Shown here piece by piece: positions 1-9,583 of a stretch of 64,000 nucleotides of DNA. Source of the stretch: Atopobium sp. (GTDB lineage: Bacteria; Actinomycetota; Coriobacteriia; Coriobacteriales; Atopobiaceae); the NCBI GenBank assembly GCA_015258715.1, contig JABZHR010000003.1:62001-126000 (forward strand), given 5' to 3'. Numbering within the stretch: position 1 is the first letter of the stretch; each line of letters begins with the position of its first letter. Both the position numbers and the translations under genes were made by a program. The notes beneath the pieces were generated by a model. The model saw only the letters and a program-made list of their open reading frames with translations, did not search any database and was not told the DNA's origin.

Positions 1-1314
1 GAGAACACTCTCACGGTTACCGATACTCCTATTGGAGAGTTTGATCTACGCATTTCAAAACAAGACTTTGACCACAGCACGAGCCTCGACGAAGACGCTC
101 GTTCTGAGCAGCAAAGCGCTTCTCCCCAAGGAAACGCAACGCTTCAAGGCGCGCTTTTTAAAGTGACCTATAGAGGCTCTGCTGAAACAACACTAAGAAC
201 ATGGGTTTTCTCGACCGACGAACAAGGTTTTGCCTCTTTTGATGCAGACCATAAGGTTTCTGGAGATGACCTTTTTACTCTTGGCGAGAAACCCTGGCTA
301 CCTTTGGGGTATTACCAAATCGAAGAAATTCAAGCTCCAGAGGGCTATAAACTCCCAGAACTTTCTCTTCAAACCTGGAAGCTATCAAGCCAAGACGGAA
401 ATCTATTCTGGACAAATATCTCTAGCGGAAAAGTAAATCCTTCCTCTGAACACCTCTTCACCTTTAAAGACGAGGTAATAAAAGGAAGTCTTAAGATTAA
501 GAAAATTGGACACACTTCTCTAAGTTCACCCGATGGTTATTCTGAGGCAGAAGAAATGCCAAGTTTAAAGGGTGCCAAAATTGAGCTAACTAATAGCTCT
601 GCTCAACCCGTCTTCTATCAGGGAAAATGGATTGCCCCGCACGAAGTTGTCACCACAGTAGAAACAGACGAATCTGGAGAGGCCGCCGTTAAAGACCTTC
701 CCTTTGGCTCTTATTCGCTTAAAGAGGTGGTAGCTCCAGCAGGTTACTCTCTTAACAAAGAGTGGAATCCAACGGTTACCCTAACTTCTGAAGAGACCGT
801 AGAAGTGCCCGAGCTCATTGATGAAAGAATTTCTTTACAAACGATGCTTGTGGATGCTGCTGGATCAAAAAATCCTGAATATGCCGAGAAACTCAATCTT
901 GTTGATCACATTAAATACGAGGGTCTTATCCCAGGAGAAGAGTACGAAATTACCGGAGAGCTCTATGAAACAAAACAGCTCCAAGAAGGTACAGCAGAGC
1001 CCATCGCTCGCGGAACTGTCCGCTTCAAAGCTCCTACCTCATCGGGAGAAGCTGCGGTTCCTTTTTCTGTAAGGACTGCTTCACTTGAAGGTAAAGAAGT
1101 TACTGCCTACGAAACAATCTCAAAAGATGGTGAGAAGGTTGCTTCGCACACCGACAGTCACTCTAAAGCACAAACTATTCGTGTAACCCCTAAGCCTCAT
1201 CTTCCTGGAACAGCAGATAATGCCTATGCAGTTCCCCTTTTACTAGCCCTGGCAGGATCAGTACTCATTGGATGTGTCCACTTATTTGCAGCAAAAATAA
1301 GGCGCTCTTTTTAG
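1..1314 (+). CDS. Sortase-anchored surface protein, SpaA/Cna-B-like domains (5' end missing)
   Basis: The reading frame is open from base 1, so the gene begins before the window and only the C-terminal 437 residues are visible. Two SpaA-like prealbumin-fold domains are seen; each ends in a proline-glycine loop (QAPEGYKL near base 340, VAPAGYSL near base 735) typical of pilin and adhesin stalks. They are followed by a T-Q ester-bond-type domain (about bases 820-1185): it starts with ISLQT, contains GLIPGEEYEITGEL and ends in SKAQTIRV, where the Thr and Gln could form the intramolecular ester known in this family. The end is a cell-wall sorting signal: LPGTA, a hydrophobic helix and the basic tail KIRRSF. 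LPGTA differs from canonical LPXTG at the last position. The role is inferred to be adhesion or a pilus component. A terminator follows directly. Confidence 0.85.
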   Translation, partial: ENTLTVTDTPIGEFDLRISKQDFDHSTSLDEDARSEQQSASPQGNATLQGALFKVTYRGSAETTLRTWVFSTDEQGFASFDADHKVSGDDLFTLGEKPWLPLGYYQIEEIQAPEGYKLPELSLQTWKLSSQDGNLFWTNISSGKVNPSSEHLFTFKDEVIKGSLKIKKIGHTSLSSPDGYSEAEEMPSLKGAKIELTNSSAQPVFYQGKWIAPHEVVTTVETDESGEAAVKDLPFGSYSLKEVVAPAGYSLNKEWNPTVTLTSEETVEVPELIDERISLQTMLVDAAGSKNPEYAEKLNLVDHIKYEGLIPGEEYEITGELYETKQLQEGTAEPIARGTVRFKAPTSSGEAAVPFSVRTASLEGKEVTAYETISKDGEKVASHTDSHSKAQTIRVTPKPHLPGTADNAYAVPLLLALAGSVLIGCVHLFAAKIRRSF

Positions 1315-1340
1315 TTATGCAATCCTGCCTTTACGCTAAA

Positions 1341-1370
1341 AAGAAAGGGCAGAAATCTCTGCCCTTTCTT
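1341..1370. terminator. Bidirectional terminator between convergent genes
   Basis: A perfect 13-bp inverted repeat, AAGAAAGGGCAGA with its complement, flanks a 4-nt loop (AATC). The stem itself is A-rich on the left and ends in TTCTT on the right, so it can work for both the surface protein gene and the convergent peptidase-like gene. Confidence 0.75.
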
Positions 1371-1401
1371 GAAAACTTGCTCTAGTTAGTAACTTGTTCG
1401 T

Positions 1402-3324
1402 TTATGAGCGTCTAATAAGCTCAGTAACAAGAGCTGCTGCGTCAGCGCACTGACCAGCGTTGACATTCTCGCGAACATCAGCGGCGGTACGGCTGAGTGC
1501 AGGAAGTCCATCCTCGTTTAAGCCCATTAAGGTAACGGAACGAACTGAATTCTGCATTGCAGGAGTTGCGTCAGTGGTGCCCCAGTCAAATGCGCTCTGC
1601 TCAACATCGATATGAAGATCAGTTGCAATAGTAGAAAGGAGTCGAGTCATTCTACGGTCAGCACGGCGAACGTTGCCAATTCCCTCGTTCTTAAGAATGG
1701 AGAGTGAACCAGCACCAACGCAGTCAAGGTTAATCAGGAAAGCACCGCGAATATCAGTTCTGTGCTTTGAGAGGAACTCTCTCATGCCTGCGTGATCAAA
1801 GTCAGATGCTCCAAGCGCAACAAACCAAATGTCATGTGCAATGAGCTCATCATCAGAGAGAGACAGAACGGCGTTACGAAGATCATCCTCAGAAATAGCA
1901 GGTGCATCTTCAGAGTCGGTCTCTTCACGATTCTCAGCAGATAGAGCTGCGCCGCCCTTCCAATCATCCGATGGACCGTCATTGCGACCGAAGAGTCTAA
2001 AGGAACGACGCTTTGCCTCAGGGGTCTTTGCGTCTTGCGCCTCAGTTAGGCCCTCATCGGCTGAAATGGTGTCAAATGGGCTCTCTGCATCTTCTGCATC
2101 AGGAGTTGGCGCAGGTGCCTGAGTTGGGACATAGTGAGGAGCTGGCTCGGAAGATGGAGCCAGAGGATCAACAGCATCGCCAGAAGGATCAGGAAGATCA
2201 AAGAGAGACGCGCGACGAGCAAAATCGTTCTTTGCATGGAGCTCATGTGTTGCATCAGGCTGTACCTGCGTTGCATCTGCATCAGCGGACTCATGAACCT
2301 GCTTCATAGTTGCATTAAGCTCATCGTCAACAGAATCATAAGCAACGGTGTTGTCAGCAGCATCCTCAGCCTGCTCATCTTCTGTTGTTGCATTTACAGC
2401 CTCTGCAACATCCTCAAGAGATGCAGTCTGGCTTGCACCAGTAGTGTCATAAGCAACGTAGCTTACTTCGCAGTCCTCAGGAAGAATGCCCAGTGAATTG
2501 AGAACTTCCTCGCCGTGACGGACACCCTCTACCTCATCAGGCTCTGGGATAAGTGCAGCAGCATCTCCTGCAAAGTGATGAATGACCTCAGGACGATGGC
2601 CGGTAGGACGGACATTCTCGAGAATACCAAGAAGGGCTGCAACTGAAGACTTGTTATTGTTTGCGCCAATGGTACAAGGTGCAAAACGCTCTGCAATAGT
2701 TGCAACAGAAAGGGCGACAAGTGGAAGAGCTGCAAGAATACCAACAATCCAGAAAAGGACACGAACTGGATCAGGAAGGAAGCGAAGAATCTGAACAAAT
2801 GTAGCAACAAATACTGCAACTACACACCAACGCGAATACTTCTGTGCAAGAGGTACGTACTTTGCTACAGGAGACTCAACAAGGAAGTTTGTATGTGGGG
2901 AGTCATAGTGAGCAACGATGACGATTGGACGGTTGCCCTTTGCAACAAGCTCGCCAGTGGCCTCGTGCTTAGCAACAACGTTCTGGCTTCTGATGGAAGA
3001 TCCAAATGAACCAAGAATGTCATTACCAAAGTACTTGAGGCAAGTAAGCACACCAAAGCCAGCAACAAGCAAAACGCCAAAAGCAATAAGTGCTGCATTG
3101 CCAGTGCCCGCAAAAATAACGCCAATGAAGAGGAGGATTAAATAGATTGAATAACCAAGACTCTTAATAGACTTAGCATCAAATTCTTCAATGGTTGCCT
3201 CAAGCCCGTGAAGCTTCATTTCTTCAGCAATGGTTTGAGCAGCCTGAAGCTCCTCTTGGCTACCGGCAGGAGCAATATCAATCTGCTCGTCTAGATAGTC
3301 AACATAGTCATGTGTAATGGCCAT
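1402..3324 (-). CDS. Membrane-associated M28-like peptidase homologue, probably catalytically altered
   Basis: I start the gene at the second Met (base 3324, MAITHDY) because AAGGA lies 6 nt upstream; the upstream ATG at 3363 has no ribosome site. The product is 640 residues. It has an N-terminal alpha/beta segment, hydrophobic stretches at about 57-95, an M28-like HxD motif (AHYDSPH, 138-144), two more hydrophobic stretches at about 167-209, then GANNNKSSVAALL where active M28 enzymes have GANDDGSG. A low-complexity acidic insert of about 250 residues follows, then INLDCVG and a final helix. The catalytic Glu-Glu pair appears replaced (GASDFDHAG) and the last metal His is Arg (SRTAADVREN). 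The fold is therefore M28-like but several zinc and catalytic residues are missing. It may bind rather than cleave peptides. It is transcribed divergently from the WYL genes. Confidence 0.7.
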   Translation of the reverse strand: MAITHDYVDYLDEQIDIAPAGSQEELQAAQTIAEEMKLHGLEATIEEFDAKSIKSLGYSIYLILLFIGVIFAGTGNAALIAFGVLLVAGFGVLTCLKYFGNDILGSFGSSIRSQNVVAKHEATGELVAKGNRPIVIVAHYDSPHTNFLVESPVAKYVPLAQKYSRWCVVAVFVATFVQILRFLPDPVRVLFWIVGILAALPLVALSVATIAERFAPCTIGANNNKSSVAALLGILENVRPTGHRPEVIHHFAGDAAALIPEPDEVEGVRHGEEVLNSLGILPEDCEVSYVAYDTTGASQTASLEDVAEAVNATTEDEQAEDAADNTVAYDSVDDELNATMKQVHESADADATQVQPDATHELHAKNDFARRASLFDLPDPSGDAVDPLAPSSEPAPHYVPTQAPAPTPDAEDAESPFDTISADEGLTEAQDAKTPEAKRRSFRLFGRNDGPSDDWKGGAALSAENREETDSEDAPAISEDDLRNAVLSLSDDELIAHDIWFVALGASDFDHAGMREFLSKHRTDIRGAFLINLDCVGAGSLSILKNEGIGNVRRADRRMTRLLSTIATDLHIDVEQSAFDWGTTDATPAMQNSVRSVTLMGLNEDGLPALSRTAADVRENVNAGQCADAAALVTELIRRS

Positions 3325-3513
3325 ACTACGTCCTTCGTTGGCATGTCTTCTGACAGGTTTCATACATACGTCATTAGTATACGTCTTATATCGAAATATA
3401 GCGGTTAAAGTGTATTTTTACGTCCAAATTTAGAAATTCTGCACTAAATATCAAAAACTTTCGTATATGTTTAGAGAGATTTGAGTTCAGGTAGCAAAAA
3501 GCGGGAGGTGGAT

Positions 3514-4494
3514 ATGGCTTCAAATAATCAAACTCTAGGCAACAACGAGCTAGGTGCCTGGAGGATTTTCTCGCTATTTATGCTGCTACTTCAAAAGGGG
3601 CCTTTACCTTCGGCAGAGATTTATACGACGATTTACTCGGATTTGTCTACTGATTCAGCTTCAAGAACGTTTTCAAGAGATCGCGCTGTTCTAAAATCAC
3701 TCGGATTTGCAATTACTGAGGTAAAAACAGGAAAAGAGAAGTCGTTCTATCTTTCGGACTCAAATTTCTTTGATTCCTCGTACGACTTAAGCCCTGAAGA
3801 TGCCAATCAACTGCTTGTTATCTGCAGCGCAGTTCTCACTGATACAACTTTTGTGTACCAGGAGGAACTAAGAAACGCGCTATCTAAAATTGTGGGTAAT
3901 TTTTATTCCTCAGATTCAGACAAGCCAGGGAGCCAAAAACTCAGTGCTTCTTCTCAAAGCAAAGTCTTTCCTGTTCTCTATGAGTCCCTCAGCTCTAAAC
4001 AACGGGTAAAGATCACGTATACAAACTCGCAAGAACAGGTCAAACAAAGGCATCTTGGTATTCTGGACTTCTTTGTTTCACAGGGACTTCTGTACTTTGT
4101 GGCTCAAGATTTTTCGTCCAACAGTAAGACTGCTTCTATCAAAACTTTTCGCATTAACCGTGTTTTAGATGCTGCAATTCTTAAAGATGAGCACTTCTCC
4201 ATTCCGGAAGATTTTGATTCAAACGACTACAACCTGCTTGATTTCCAGCTCGGATCGCAGGCTGGCACTCTTGTTGCGTTTGTCCCCAAAAACATACTCG
4301 CTGCTTTTGAGCATTTCTCGCAGGGTCAAGGCGATATTGAGTCTCTCCCTAATGGAGCTTTATGGACTGTTGCCTACGCTCATGAAGACGCTGCTTTATC
4401 TTGGATTCTTGCTCATGGGTTGATTCCAAGATCTCCAGAGTCTCTTCTCGCAAAATGGAAAGAGTCTTTAAGCGAGGTGGCCGATGGCTGTTAA
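3514..4494 (+). CDS. WYL-domain transcriptional regulator (first of a pair, PafB-like)
   Basis: Start chosen at ATG 3514, which has GGGAGG 5 nt upstream; an upstream TTG at 3481 is in frame but lacks such a site. The 326-residue product has an N-terminal winged-helix region (GAWRIFSLFMLLLQKG, then the segment around SASRTFSRDRAVLKSLGF that resembles the recognition part) and a C-terminal WYL-type domain that ends near HGLIPRSPESL. WYL proteins sense ligands, often nucleic-acid or nucleotide species, and the actinobacterial PafB-PafC pair controls DNA-damage genes. The next gene overlaps by 11 nt and belongs to the same family, so the two probably form a heterodimer. The specific target genes cannot be read from the sequence. 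Confidence 0.75.
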   Translation: MASNNQTLGNNELGAWRIFSLFMLLLQKGPLPSAEIYTTIYSDLSTDSASRTFSRDRAVLKSLGFAITEVKTGKEKSFYLSDSNFFDSSYDLSPEDANQLLVICSAVLTDTTFVYQEELRNALSKIVGNFYSSDSDKPGSQKLSASSQSKVFPVLYESLSSKQRVKITYTNSQEQVKQRHLGILDFFVSQGLLYFVAQDFSSNSKTASIKTFRINRVLDAAILKDEHFSIPEDFDSNDYNLLDFQLGSQAGTLVAFVPKNILAAFEHFSQGQGDIESLPNGALWTVAYAHEDAALSWILAHGLIPRSPESLLAKWKESLSEVADGC

Positions 4495-5470
4495 GAACAC
4501 CTCTTTTGGAAGAAAAAACATTTCTTCGGCCGTCTACAAACTCGTGTTGCTTGCCACTGCATTGAGAGATTCTTTTGACGCGGTTGAGTTAAGTGCGGTC
4601 CAGTCGCGCTTTGGCATCTCCTCAGAAGAAGCCGCTATTCTGATGGAGCTCTTGCAGCTCACGGACGAGAATGGCTATCTTCCCCTCCCGCTTACTGGAG
4701 ATCAAGATACTTTGACGCTCGTTGGAGAGTCTCCCTTTAAAACCCGTAGGTTTGTCTTAACGGACGAAGAAACATTAGCGCTTAAAGAGGCGTTTACAAC
4801 ACTCGCTTTGCCCCAAGAAAGTGTATTTTGGAGTCTCTTAAAGCCTCCATATACAAAAAGCTCTTCACCGGACGGGTCTTCAGCTTCGCTTGTCTCTAAA
4901 AGTCATACTAAAGAAGTAGACGCATTCCTTACCTGCTCAAATGCAATTGCGGAGTCACAAGTTATTTCATTTGTCTATCGTTCTGAGATGGCGTTTGTGG
5001 AAGCTCAAGGCAATAAAGAAGCTGTAGTTAGCCAAAGAGACGTTCTTCCCTATCAGTTGTCGTACGGAGAGAACGGCTGGCTTATAGAGGGAATTGATTT
5101 AGGCCTCGAGCAGCAAAGGGTCTTTAGAGTCAATCGCATGAGCCGTATTGAAGCGCAATCCGCTTCGTTTGATCAGTTAAAGCTCGCAGAACACGTGAGA
5201 GATTCTGCTGAAGAAAAAAGATCACAGTTGGTAGAGCTTGTCTTCCTTGATAAAGGTGCTCTTACACACTATTCGTGGCCGGGCCTCAAAACGATTGGCG
5301 GTCAGCGCAATGCAACGGAGATTAAAGCAACTATCCCCTATTACGGAGGAACATGGCTGCTACAACGCTTACTTGCCCTTAAGGGAAAAGTAACAACCAA
5401 AGACCAAACCGTGACACAGGCAATGCGCACTTACGCTGCATCTCTGCTTGCTGCAGAAGAGCAACTTTAA
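4484..5470 (+). CDS. WYL-domain transcriptional regulator (second of a pair, PafC-like)
   Basis: This 328-residue protein starts at an ATG inside the end of the first WYL gene (11-nt overlap), which implies translational coupling. The N-terminus (NISSAVYKLVLLATALRD) and the central part (VLPYQLSYGENGWLIEGID followed by FRVNRMSRIEA) match the layout of PafC-like WYL proteins: helix-turn-helix, then a WYL domain with an Arg-rich ligand pocket, then a WCX-like C-terminus. Known PafBC complexes activate a RecA/LexA-independent damage response in mycobacteria; a similar role here is inference. The convergent neighbour is a DinG-type repair helicase, which fits but does not prove it. Confidence 0.72.
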   Translation: MAVKNTSFGRKNISSAVYKLVLLATALRDSFDAVELSAVQSRFGISSEEAAILMELLQLTDENGYLPLPLTGDQDTLTLVGESPFKTRRFVLTDEETLALKEAFTTLALPQESVFWSLLKPPYTKSSSPDGSSASLVSKSHTKEVDAFLTCSNAIAESQVISFVYRSEMAFVEAQGNKEAVVSQRDVLPYQLSYGENGWLIEGIDLGLEQQRVFRVNRMSRIEAQSASFDQLKLAEHVRDSAEEKRSQLVELVFLDKGALTHYSWPGLKTIGGQRNATEIKATIPYYGGTWLLQRLLALKGKVTTKDQTVTQAMRTYAASLLAAEEQL

Positions 5471-5495
5471 GCCAATTTGGTAGCTGTTAGTGCTG

Positions 5496-8400
5496 CTACG
5501 CGTCGTGTTCTTCTCGCCAGTTGGCAATTTGCTCGGAGATATCTTTTGTCGAGACGCGCTGATGGTTCTTGTTGGGCAATGACTTCAAGAACGAGCTGCC
5601 ATATCGCTTGGAAACTAGCCTGGAATCAGCAAGCACCAAAACGCCCTTATCCTCAGCGCTCCTGATAAGGCGGCCAGCAGCCTGTTTGGTTGCAATTACC
5701 GCCTCTGGCAGAGAATAGCGCCACCACGCACGGTCTTCTCGCGCCTCACGCTCTTTGACCAGGGGTTCATTAGGGCTTGCAAACGGAAGCTTAGGGATTA
5801 CCACGCACCTCAGCGTATCTCCCGCAGCGTCAAAGCCTTCCCAGAACGATTTAAGAGCAAACAGCGAGAGGTTCTTCTCGGCTAGGAACTTTTCACGAAC
5901 GCGTCGCGCGGAAGAAGATCGCTCCTGGCAGGCAAGGTTAAGACCATGCTCACTCAAACGAGGCTCTAGCGCTTCAAAGAGGCGCTCCATATCGCGTCTG
6001 TTAGTGAAGAGCGTCAGCACCGAGCCGCCCATCTGAACATGAACGTCGTACAGCAGCTTTTCCAGTGCGTCCAAGTAACCCGGATCAGTTGGCGCAGGCA
6101 TATCCTCAGCCACAAAGACGCCCATATGGTTCTCGTAGTCAAAGCTTGACTCTAAGTGCAGGCTCTTGTGCTCAAAGGAGCCTCTATCCAGGCCAACAGC
6201 GTGTTCAAAATGCGAGAAATCATCTCCAACAGCAATAGTTGCTGAGGTAAACACAACAGAGTGCGTCTCCGGCAGCCACTTCTCTGCCAGCTCTGCTCCA
6301 ATATCAAGCTTTTCGGCCATAAAGGCCTCAGAGCCAATGTCGCGTTTCAGTCGGGTCAGCTTGGCTGAATAGACGTAGCTCTTGTCCGTTCCCTCACAGA
6401 TGAGCTTCAGTGAATCCAGAAGGGTACTCAAGAACACTCCAGCCTCGCTCAAGTTGCTTGCGAGGTTTGGTGCCGACGCGACAAGTGCATCGGTAGCTTT
6501 TCCTATTCGAAGCGCAGCTTCTTCAAGAGCGGAAAGGGCGATGGAAGCGGTCTCTAAGACTTCTTTCCATTCCTCTGTTTCTCTTACCTCGTCGTTAATC
6601 CAAAGTTGAAGGGAGTTATAACCACCATCACTTTTAGCCAACGGAGCCAGCTCATGCACAGTGGCCATAAGGTTGCCCATTGCTGCCATGGCTCGCTGAA
6701 CTGCGGCAGCAGAGCGCGTGAGAAGCCCGGTGAGCAGCGTAGAGTCCTCAAGGTTGGCAGCGCCCACCATAGCGGCGTGAATAGCGCCAGACTTGATGCC
6801 TCCAAGCAGCTCAAAGCCATTTCGCATCTCTTTGGCAGAGATTTCTACTGCCCACTGACGGCGAGCTTCAGCTTCAAAACCATGAGCCTCGTCAATTACC
6901 CAATGCCTGATAGGAGGCAGAATTTTACCGTCAGCAGCAACGTTTCTAAGCAACAGAGAGTGGTTGGTCACCACAACATCTGAAGATCCTGCACGTTTAC
7001 GAGCTCCATGAACAAAGCACTCGTGAGGGTAATAGGGGCACTTGGAGCGCAGACACTCTGCGGCCTTGATAGTTACCATCTCGCGTGGAACTGAACGCCA
7101 ACGAATACCCAGCGCATCCAAGTCGCCGTCGGCTGACTGGCATGCGTACGCATAAATCACAGCAATTGCAGTCAGCATATCTGAGGCAACACTGTTGCTC
7201 GAGCGACCTTCTTGGTCAATGAGCGTCAGTGGAAGCTCTTCAAGAGCAGCTCTATCAACACGATGCAAGCACGGATAATGCTCGTACCCCTTTAAGCTGC
7301 AAAAACTCAACCCGTTAGGAAGCGCCTTCGCAAGCGCTGGAAGGTCGTGTGCAACAAGCTGATCGGTCAGCGCGTTTGTCTTTGTAGCAATACCTACGGT
7401 AACGTCGTTTTTCTGCGCAAAGAGCACCTCAGGCAGCAGGTATGCAATTGACTTGCCAATGCCAGTTCCGGCTTCAAGCTCTCTATGCGAAGAAGTGACC
7501 AGCGCGTTTCTTACCTCAACGGACATGCTTACTTGTTCGCTGCGCGTCTCAAATTTGTCATACATCTGTGAAACAACGCCTGGCTTGGCAAATGCCCGAT
7601 GAATCTCGTCTTTAGAAATCGGCAGCATGGCAGGCGTCTCTGGGTCATCCGCATCCCTTCTCGCCTTTGCTTTTATGTCGGCAACAAGCTGACAGCGAAT
7701 GTCCTTGAGCGAGAAGAACGTGCCCGAAATCTCCGCGTCTGCAAGTTCAGACCCTGTTGCATCTTTCTTTGCGACACCGCGCTGAACAGCCTCTTCTTCT
7801 TTCATCTTTGACAAATACGAGAAGATCGGCCTAAATGTCCACTCCACTCCATCGTGCATTGACGCCAATTTGGCGAGAAGCCCGCGGGGCAGATTCATAA
7901 GTCCCAAAAGCAAGATGCGCCACATGCCGCAAAGGGCATCTACGTCGTCGCTTGCGCGGTGAGTGACCTTCATGGTGCCAAACGCTTCAGCCATGCTAGA
8001 AAGCTTGTGCGAAGAAAGTCGAGGTAGAGCTATGCGTGAAAGCGACAGCGTGTCAATCCAGGTATCAGAGACCGAAGTTCCACCGGGCACCCGTTCAATA
8101 AACGTACGGTCAAAGGTAGCGTTATGTGCCAGAACTGGAAGTCCGCCAACAAATTCTGCAAGTGCAGCAACGGCTTCCTTTGCGCTTGGCGCACCTTTAA
8201 CGTCTTCGTCAGTAATTGAGGTCAGAGCTGTAATTTCTTCGGGAATTGAACACCCTGGATCAACAAACGTTTGGAAGCGCTCCACAATCTCTCTGCCGCT
8301 CAATTTAGCAGCAGAAATCTCAATAAGAGAGCACTTCTTAAAGGACAGACCTGTTGTCTCGGTATCCAAAACAACAATGTCGTCCTCTAAGACGTCAAAC

Positions 8401-8513
8401 GACTCATGCTCCGCCCTCTCTGCAAGCTCCAAATATTTTTTGCGAACTGCAGAGGGGGTACCGGGAAGAATGAGTTCTTCTAGTTTTTGCGTAGCGCTTT
8501 TAGTGCTGGTCAT
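5496..8513 (-). CDS. dinG: DnaQ-DinG fusion: 3'-5' exonuclease plus XPD-like helicase
   Basis: The 1005-residue product joins two enzymes. The N-terminal quarter is a DEDD exonuclease: Exo I is VVLDTETTGL, Exo II contains LAHNATFDRTF and Exo III is HRASDDVDAL. The rest is a superfamily-2 helicase of the DinG/XPD type: Walker A EAGTGIGKS, Walker B/DEAH in HWVIDEAHGFE, and the C-terminal motif QAAGRLIRSAEDKG. Between them are Cys residues (YPC, AECLRSKC and YPHECF) placed like the four iron-sulfur ligands of XPD-family helicases. The length fits Firmicute/actinobacterial DinG with a fused exonuclease. It starts 11 nt after the end of ddl and has only a weak ribosome site, so it is probably co-transcribed with ddl. 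The inferred role is unwinding and trimming of damaged or R-loop DNA. Confidence 0.88.
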   Translation of the reverse strand: MTSTKSATQKLEELILPGTPSAVRKKYLELAERAEHESFDVLEDDIVVLDTETTGLSFKKCSLIEISAAKLSGREIVERFQTFVDPGCSIPEEITALTSITDEDVKGAPSAKEAVAALAEFVGGLPVLAHNATFDRTFIERVPGGTSVSDTWIDTLSLSRIALPRLSSHKLSSMAEAFGTMKVTHRASDDVDALCGMWRILLLGLMNLPRGLLAKLASMHDGVEWTFRPIFSYLSKMKEEEAVQRGVAKKDATGSELADAEISGTFFSLKDIRCQLVADIKAKARRDADDPETPAMLPISKDEIHRAFAKPGVVSQMYDKFETRSEQVSMSVEVRNALVTSSHRELEAGTGIGKSIAYLLPEVLFAQKNDVTVGIATKTNALTDQLVAHDLPALAKALPNGLSFCSLKGYEHYPCLHRVDRAALEELPLTLIDQEGRSSNSVASDMLTAIAVIYAYACQSADGDLDALGIRWRSVPREMVTIKAAECLRSKCPYYPHECFVHGARKRAGSSDVVVTNHSLLLRNVAADGKILPPIRHWVIDEAHGFEAEARRQWAVEISAKEMRNGFELLGGIKSGAIHAAMVGAANLEDSTLLTGLLTRSAAAVQRAMAAMGNLMATVHELAPLAKSDGGYNSLQLWINDEVRETEEWKEVLETASIALSALEEAALRIGKATDALVASAPNLASNLSEAGVFLSTLLDSLKLICEGTDKSYVYSAKLTRLKRDIGSEAFMAEKLDIGAELAEKWLPETHSVVFTSATIAVGDDFSHFEHAVGLDRGSFEHKSLHLESSFDYENHMGVFVAEDMPAPTDPGYLDALEKLLYDVHVQMGGSVLTLFTNRRDMERLFEALEPRLSEHGLNLACQERSSSARRVREKFLAEKNLSLFALKSFWEGFDAAGDTLRCVVIPKLPFASPNEPLVKEREAREDRAWWRYSLPEAVIATKQAAGRLIRSAEDKGVLVLADSRLVSKRYGSSFLKSLPNKNHQRVSTKDISEQIANWREEHDA

Positions 8514-8524
8514 AACCTACAAAT

Positions 8525-9484
8525 CTACTGACGATCCTCAAGCGCAAACTCAATAAAGCGAGTGCAGAGTTCAGGGAAATCAATGCCACCGGTACGAGCA
8601 GAATCTGGCAGCAAAGAACGTGCGGTCATACCAGGAATGGTATTTGTCTCAAGCACCACTGGAACGCCGTCTTCCGTAACAATAAAGTCACTACGAGAAA
8701 CGCCGCGGCAACCAAGCGCATTGTGAGCCTTAATTGCCAGCTCCTGAGCACGTGCGTACACTGCAGGCTCAAGGCGAGCAGGAATTACATGGTGCAGGGA
8801 TGCGGGCTCGTATTTTGTCTTAATGCTGTAGAACTCATCGCCGGTAACAATCTCAACGATTGGTAGAGCGGTTGGGTTCTCATTACCAATAACAGGAACG
8901 GTAATCTCTGTTCCCGCTATGCTCTCTTCAATCAGAATGCGCTCGCCCTGTTCACCCGCGAGTTCCAGTGCAGCAGGAAGCTCTTCTCGCGAAGTGACGC
9001 GTGTGACGCCATAGCTGGAGCCGTTGCCAGAAGGCTTTACAAACATAGGGAGGCCGAGGTCCTCGATAAGCTTGTCTACCTGCTCATCTGTAAAGACGGT
9101 ACCTGCAGGAACGTCAATTCCCTTAGGCGTTGGAACTCCCGCCTGCCTATACATAAGCTTTGACAGCTCTTTTTCAGTTCCCATAGCAGACGCAAGAACG
9201 CCAGAAAACGTGTAAGGAATGTGCAGAATCTCGAGAAGACCCTGGATGCAGCCATCCTCGCCAAAACGACCGTGCATAGCAACGTATACGACATCATAAC
9301 CACCCTGAGCAAGGGTAACTACAAAGTCTTTTTCTGCAACATCAAGCAGGTCAACGCTGGTAAAGCCAGCCTCTTTGAGTGCTGCTGCACACTGCTTGCC
9401 AGACTCCATGGCAATCTCGTGCTCGTCTGACCAACCGCCTGAAACAACTGCTACATGAAGCTTTTTGAGCTCTTCACGTGTCAT
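8525..9484 (-). CDS. ddl: D-alanine--D-alanine ligase
   Basis: Makes the D-Ala-D-Ala dipeptide for peptidoglycan precursors in the cytoplasm, an ATP-grasp reaction. I start it at ATG 9484 (MTREELKKLHVAVVSGG), which has AAGGAG 5 nt upstream; the longer frame to 9589 would overlap the divergent rlmN start. The resulting 319 residues match the usual Ddl size. Seen motifs are GGWSDEHEIA near the N-terminus (the SxEHxxS-type substrate loop), MHGRFGEDGCIQGLLE, the ATP-grasp lid KPSGNGSSYGV and the C-terminal metal-binding segment VLETNTIPGMT. The Phe/Tyr that separates D-Ala from D-Lac ligases was not assigned. It forms an operon with dinG. Confidence 0.93.
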   Translation of the reverse strand: MTREELKKLHVAVVSGGWSDEHEIAMESGKQCAAALKEAGFTSVDLLDVAEKDFVVTLAQGGYDVVYVAMHGRFGEDGCIQGLLEILHIPYTFSGVLASAMGTEKELSKLMYRQAGVPTPKGIDVPAGTVFTDEQVDKLIEDLGLPMFVKPSGNGSSYGVTRVTSREELPAALELAGEQGERILIEESIAGTEITVPVIGNENPTALPIVEIVTGDEFYSIKTKYEPASLHHVIPARLEPAVYARAQELAIKAHNALGCRGVSRSDFIVTEDGVPVVLETNTIPGMTARSLLPDSARTGGIDFPELCTRFIEFALEDRQ

Positions 9485-9583
9485 TTCCGCTCCTTCAGAT
9501 AAGTCTCCCATAGGGTAAACTCTAGTAAACGTATTTCTTCTAAGATACCGCAGATGGCTTAGAAGAGTTGGAGAAGGACAAAA

